From an uncultured Rhodanobacteraceae bacterium (GTDB lineage: Bacteria; Pseudomonadota; Gammaproteobacteria; Xanthomonadales; SZUA-5): DNA of 25,326 nucleotides. The translations under genes and the position numbers were made by a program. This document shows positions 21,977 through 25,326 of the stretch, one piece after another; positions within the stretch are counted from its first letter, which is position 1, and each line of letters starts with the position of its first letter. The stretch covers positions 1 to 25,326 of the forward strand of contig CALEZI010000124.1 in NCBI GenBank assembly GCA_937928755.1, given 5' to 3'. The notes beneath the pieces were generated by a model, which did not search any database, had not been told where the DNA came from, and saw only the letters and a program-made list of their open reading frames with translations.

Positions 21977-23905
21977 TCAGCGGCCGCTGGGACCTGCGGC
22001 ACCGGGCGCGGCTGCGATTGCGCGGTCGATCTGCCGGCGCACCAGCAAGCGCGAAAGTGGCGGGTAAGGCGGATCCAGCGATACTGCCGCGCTCAGCGGC
22101 AGGCCTGCCTGCAACTGCAGCCAGCGCGCGTCGTCGGCCCAGCGCGTGGCCTCGATCCCGTGCTGACTGGCTTGCGCCAATGCAGCGCGCAATGCGTCGG
22201 GTTGCCGTTGCTGCCAGGCGAGAAAGGCATCCCACAGCGCGGCCGGGGCAGGCGCAAGCTCAACGGGACGCGCCAGCGGCACCTGTGGCCGCAGGCGCAG
22301 CGCCGTAAAGCGGGCAGCCAGCGGCATCGACTCGTCGGGGCTGCGCGGCGGGGTCGCCAGCGCCCGGTCGAGCTCCTGCTGCATCAGTTCGGTGCGACCC
22401 GCTTGCGCGTGCAAGCCGGCCAGCATCAGCGACAGGTCGATGTCGAGGATCAGATGGCGCCCGGCGAGCACCGTACGCGCCTCCTCGAAGCTCGCCAGCG
22501 CCGCGTGGTCCTCACCGCGCATGACCTCGATCGCACCTGCGTACTGCAGCGCGCGCGTGTGCAAATCGAGGCGGCTGACGTCGTACGCAGCGCCGGCCGC
22601 GCTGCGGAACTGCGTGTGCGCCGCGTCGAAATCGGCGCGGCTCCAGGCCAGTCGCCCGCGCAGGAAGGCATGCATGAGCGGGTCCACGGCGGGATCGAGG
22701 CGGTCGAGCAGAGCCGTCGCCCCGGGGATATCGCCCATCGACGCGCGATCGGCGATGACCATGTCGCGCTTGCGATGGCCCAGCGTCGGCACCTTGATCT
22801 GCTGGATTTCATGCAGTGCCGCAGCGCGCATGCCGCGGAACTCGAGCAAGTGGGCGCGCGCGTGGCGCATCCGCCACGCATCGGGGCGTACGCTCAGCAA
22901 AGCGCCTGCGGCCTCGACGATCGCTTGCGGTTCCTTGCTGAGCTGTACGGCAACGAAGGCCATCCAGAGATCGTAATAGAGATCCGGCGACGGTCCGACC
23001 CGAGCTCGCGCCTGGTCGAGCCAGCGCCGCGCCGTTTCTGAATTGCCGTCGCCGTTGGACCAGATTGCCAGGTAGATCGCGGGGACGGGCGTGGTCGGAT
23101 CCGCGGCGTGCAGGGCCTCGAGCACCCGCATCGCGCGATGGCGCTCGCCGGCGGCTTCGTTGGCGATCGCCTCCAGAACGAAGCTGGCGCTATCGTCACG
23201 GCTGGCGCGCAGATCGTCGCGCATCAGGCCGTAGCCTTCGTCGAGCATCTCGGGCTCGGCGGGAACCTGGTGCCGCCACTGCAGCATGTTCCACGCCAGC
23301 GCAAGCAACAGTGCGACCAAGGTGATGATCGCAATCCGCGTGCGGCTCGGATGGTCAGCGCGGGCGCCAGTGATCGGCATGGCGCCTTCGTCAGTGCCCG
23401 GCGACTCGCGGTCAGGCAGCGGCTCGCCAGCCCGATCGACCGGCAACGCGCCGCTCGCAGAGGATTCCTCGGTGACCGCATCAACCGACGCCGGAGCATC
23501 GACGATGACCAGCTGCGGCTCTCCCAGGCGGGCCGCCGAGTTCGGCGACGCCGGAGCAGAATTGCCGGGATCGATGACGATGAACGGGGCATCCAGCCGC
23601 AGGCCGATGCCCCGCAGGGTCTTGACCAGACCGCCGTAAGTGCCGAGCACCGCCCGCGTGCGAAACACGAGCTGCGCCAGTGCCTCGTCGGACACGACCT
23701 GGCCGCCCGGCCACAGGGCGTCCATCACCTCCTCGCGCGGCAACACCCGATCGGGATTGCGGACCAGCAGCAGCAACAGCTCGAACGCCTTGCGCGAACA
23801 CTCGCGCGGATGACCATCGACCCGTAATGCGTAATTCGCCGGGTCGAGTTCGACCTCGGCGAATCGGTAGCGCCGGAGTCGCAGATCGCCCTCACCGAGG
23901 GTCAT
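21977..23905 (-). CDS. Membrane-anchored CadC/ToxR-type winged-helix regulator with TPR-like periplasmic part
   Basis: This 642-residue protein has an N-terminal OmpR/CadC-type winged helix (about residues 12-104: FAEVELDPANYALRVDG, CSRKAFELLLLLVRNPDRVL, MDALWPGGQVVSDEALAQLV, GIGLRL). A proline- and acid-rich linker and a single TM helix follow at about 190-210 (RIAIITLVALLLALAWNMLQW). The large C-terminal part is alpha-helical and alanine-rich and looks like TPR repeats. It has no receiver, so it fits the one-component class that senses in the periplasm and binds DNA while membrane-bound. ATG 23905 is chosen; a GTG at 23944 would add 13 residues, and neither has a clear ribosome-binding site. 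It lies 76 bases downstream of preT on the same strand, so it might be co-transcribed and control nearby genes; that is inference. Confidence 0.85.
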   Translation of the reverse strand: MTLGEGDLRLRRYRFAEVELDPANYALRVDGHPRECSRKAFELLLLLVRNPDRVLPREEVMDALWPGGQVVSDEALAQLVFRTRAVLGTYGGLVKTLRGIGLRLDAPFIVIDPGNSAPASPNSAARLGEPQLVIVDAPASVDAVTEESSASGALPVDRAGEPLPDRESPGTDEGAMPITGARADHPSRTRIAIITLVALLLALAWNMLQWRHQVPAEPEMLDEGYGLMRDDLRASRDDSASFVLEAIANEAAGERHRAMRVLEALHAADPTTPVPAIYLAIWSNGDGNSETARRWLDQARARVGPSPDLYYDLWMAFVAVQLSKEPQAIVEAAGALLSVRPDAWRMRHARAHLLEFRGMRAAALHEIQQIKVPTLGHRKRDMVIADRASMGDIPGATALLDRLDPAVDPLMHAFLRGRLAWSRADFDAAHTQFRSAAGAAYDVSRLDLHTRALQYAGAIEVMRGEDHAALASFEEARTVLAGRHLILDIDLSLMLAGLHAQAGRTELMQQELDRALATPPRSPDESMPLAARFTALRLRPQVPLARPVELAPAPAALWDAFLAWQQRQPDALRAALAQASQHGIEATRWADDARWLQLQAGLPLSAAVSLDPPYPPLSRLLVRRQIDRAIAAAPGAAGPSGR

Positions 23906-23981
23906 GGAGCCGGCGTCATAGGAATCTGCGTTCCCGGAATACACGGACGCAAGTCGGCGGACCGCGTGAACACGCAGGCGC

Positions 23982-25316
23982 TTACCCAGCTGTCAGCGCA
24001 GCATGGATCGACGCCGCCGCGCGCTTGCCATCCTCGACCGATTGCACGGTCAGATCGACCTTGCCGCCAATGCAATCGCCGCCGGCCCAGACCTTGGCGG
24101 CGGTGGTACGGAATTCGGCATCGACGGCGATGCGACCGCGCTTCAGGTCCAACCCGCCCGGTGCATCGAGGACCTGGCCGATTGCCTTGAGCACGCTGTC
24201 GGCGGCCAATGTGAAGCGTTCGCCGGTGTCCTGCGGGCGACCGTCGGCACCGGGTGCGGTGTACGCAAATTCGATGGCGCTGACGGCGCCGTCGACGCCG
24301 TGCACTTCTACAGGACGTGCCCAATGCACGATGCGCACGCCTTCGTCGCGCGCGAAGGCCTGTTCCAGAACGGTGGCGCCCATGGATTCGGCACCGCGGC
24401 GGTAGACCAGCGTGACCTCTTCGGCGCCGAGGCGCCGCGACTGGATCGCCGCGTCGATGGCGGTGTTGCCGCCGCCGATCACCACCACACGGCGTCCGAC
24501 CGGCAACCGCGAGAGCTGCTCGCACTGTCGAAGTTCGGCGATGAAATCGACCGCATTGCGCACGCCTTCCAGATGTTCTCCCGGTACGTCGAGCATGTTG
24601 ACCGCACCCAGTCCGAGGCCGAGGAAGACCGCATCGAATTCACGCTGGAGATCCGCCAGCGGCAGATTGCGCCCGAGTTCGCGACCGTATTCGGTGCTGA
24701 TGCCACCGATCGCCAACAGCCATGCGATTTCCTTTTGGGCGAAGTCCGGCACCTTGTAGGCGGCGATGCCGTACTCGTTGAGTCCGCCCGACTTGCGCTG
24801 CGCTTCGAAGATGGTCACCGCGTGTCCCTGACGTGCCAGCGCATGAGCGCAGGACAGTCCGGCGGGGCCGGCGCCGACCACAGCGACACGTTTGCCGGTC
24901 GGCGGCGCACGCTCGAACAACTGCACGCCGTCGCGGTAGACCCAGTCGGTGGCGTAACGCTGCAGCGCACCGATCTGCACCGGCTTGTCGTCGTCCTTGT
25001 TGCGCACGCAGGCGCCTTCGCAAAGGATCTCGGTCGGACACACCCGCGCGCAGGAACCGCCGAGGATGTTCGCCGACAGGATGTCGGTCGCGGCACCTTT
25101 CAGGTTGTCGCTGGAGATCCGCTTGATGAAACTCGGAATGTCGATGCTGGTCGGACAGGCCACCGTGCATGGCGCGTCGTAGCAGTAGAAACACCGCTGC
25201 GCCGCAAGCAGCGCCTGCTGCCGCGTGAGCGCGGGCGCAATGTCGTCGAAGTTCTGCGCCAGTTGCTCGGCGCTGAGGCGTCCGGCCTGGATGTCGGCGT
25301 GGGTGAGTCGGGTCAT
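23982..25316 (-). CDS. preT: NAD-dependent dihydropyrimidine dehydrogenase, PreT subunit
   Basis: This 444-residue flavoprotein subunit takes electrons from NADH and passes them to PreA for pyrimidine reduction. The N-terminal part carries iron-sulphur cysteine motifs (CFYCYDAPCTVACP and CARVCPTEILCEGAC). An FAD-binding GAGPAGL motif, an NAD-binding GGGNTAID motif and the closing FAD motif VWAGGDCIGG follow. The protein is related to GltD. GGAG lies just before the ATG at 25316, 10 bases from the window edge, so upstream genes cannot be seen. preA is 11 kb downstream on the same strand. A decayed partial copy of this gene lies at 19307-19515. Confidence 0.95.
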   Translation of the reverse strand: MTRLTHADIQAGRLSAEQLAQNFDDIAPALTRQQALLAAQRCFYCYDAPCTVACPTSIDIPSFIKRISSDNLKGAATDILSANILGGSCARVCPTEILCEGACVRNKDDDKPVQIGALQRYATDWVYRDGVQLFERAPPTGKRVAVVGAGPAGLSCAHALARQGHAVTIFEAQRKSGGLNEYGIAAYKVPDFAQKEIAWLLAIGGISTEYGRELGRNLPLADLQREFDAVFLGLGLGAVNMLDVPGEHLEGVRNAVDFIAELRQCEQLSRLPVGRRVVVIGGGNTAIDAAIQSRRLGAEEVTLVYRRGAESMGATVLEQAFARDEGVRIVHWARPVEVHGVDGAVSAIEFAYTAPGADGRPQDTGERFTLAADSVLKAIGQVLDAPGGLDLKRGRIAVDAEFRTTAAKVWAGGDCIGGKVDLTVQSVEDGKRAAASIHAALTAG

Positions 25317-25326
25317 CTGTGCTCCG

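Overview
The window is GC-rich (by eye about two thirds GC) and almost fully coding. It reads as a free-living gammaproteobacterium. A Lysobacterales/Rhodanobacteraceae-like host is my inference from the AlgB-like regulator, the secreted propeller-like proteins and a C-terminal tail of the FxNSFE type; no marker gene here proves it.

Layout. (1) 1-220: a cluster of palindromic direct repeats at the 3' end of an NCS1 nucleobase/allantoin-type permease (221-1687, minus). (2) 2188-11741: a stress and signalling block. It holds a three-BON periplasmic protein and a glycine-zipper protein (plus), an AlgB-like sigma-54 enhancer-binding response regulator (3563-4933, minus), then a plus-strand run of a CsbD-like protein, an AI-2E-family membrane protein, a CHASE3 hybrid kinase and a receiver-kinase, followed by a Crp/Fnr regulator and an Hpt protein. 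(3) 11848-13116: preA (minus), next to two hairpins. (4) 13332-14573: an OmpA-domain protein (plus). (5) 14962-19185: a coupled three-gene minus-strand operon of secreted proteins, two of them propeller-like. (6) 19307-21976: a preT remnant, a globin-like ORF, two small secreted proteins and about 0.9 kb of nested repeats. (7) 21977-23905: a membrane-anchored winged-helix/TPR regulator. (8) 23982-25316: intact preT.

Most interesting reading: the enhancer-binding protein probably controls its neighbours. Three intergenic regions (before the BON gene, the CsbD-like gene and the Crp/Fnr gene) each carry a TGCANTTTGCA dyad upstream of a -24/-12-like element, with an IHF-like site in between (perfect before the Crp gene, one mismatch before the CsbD gene, weak before the BON gene). 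I read this as a local sigma-54 stress and signalling regulon. I do not recognise it as a described system, but I could not search for it.

The pyrimidine-reduction genes preT and preA and the NCS1 permease lie on the same strand in that order but are separated by about 10 kb each time. A shrunken second copy of the preT 3' part lies between preT and preA. This suggests an ancestral catabolic cluster split by inserted or rearranged DNA. Dihydropyrimidinase and beta-ureidopropionase are not in the window.
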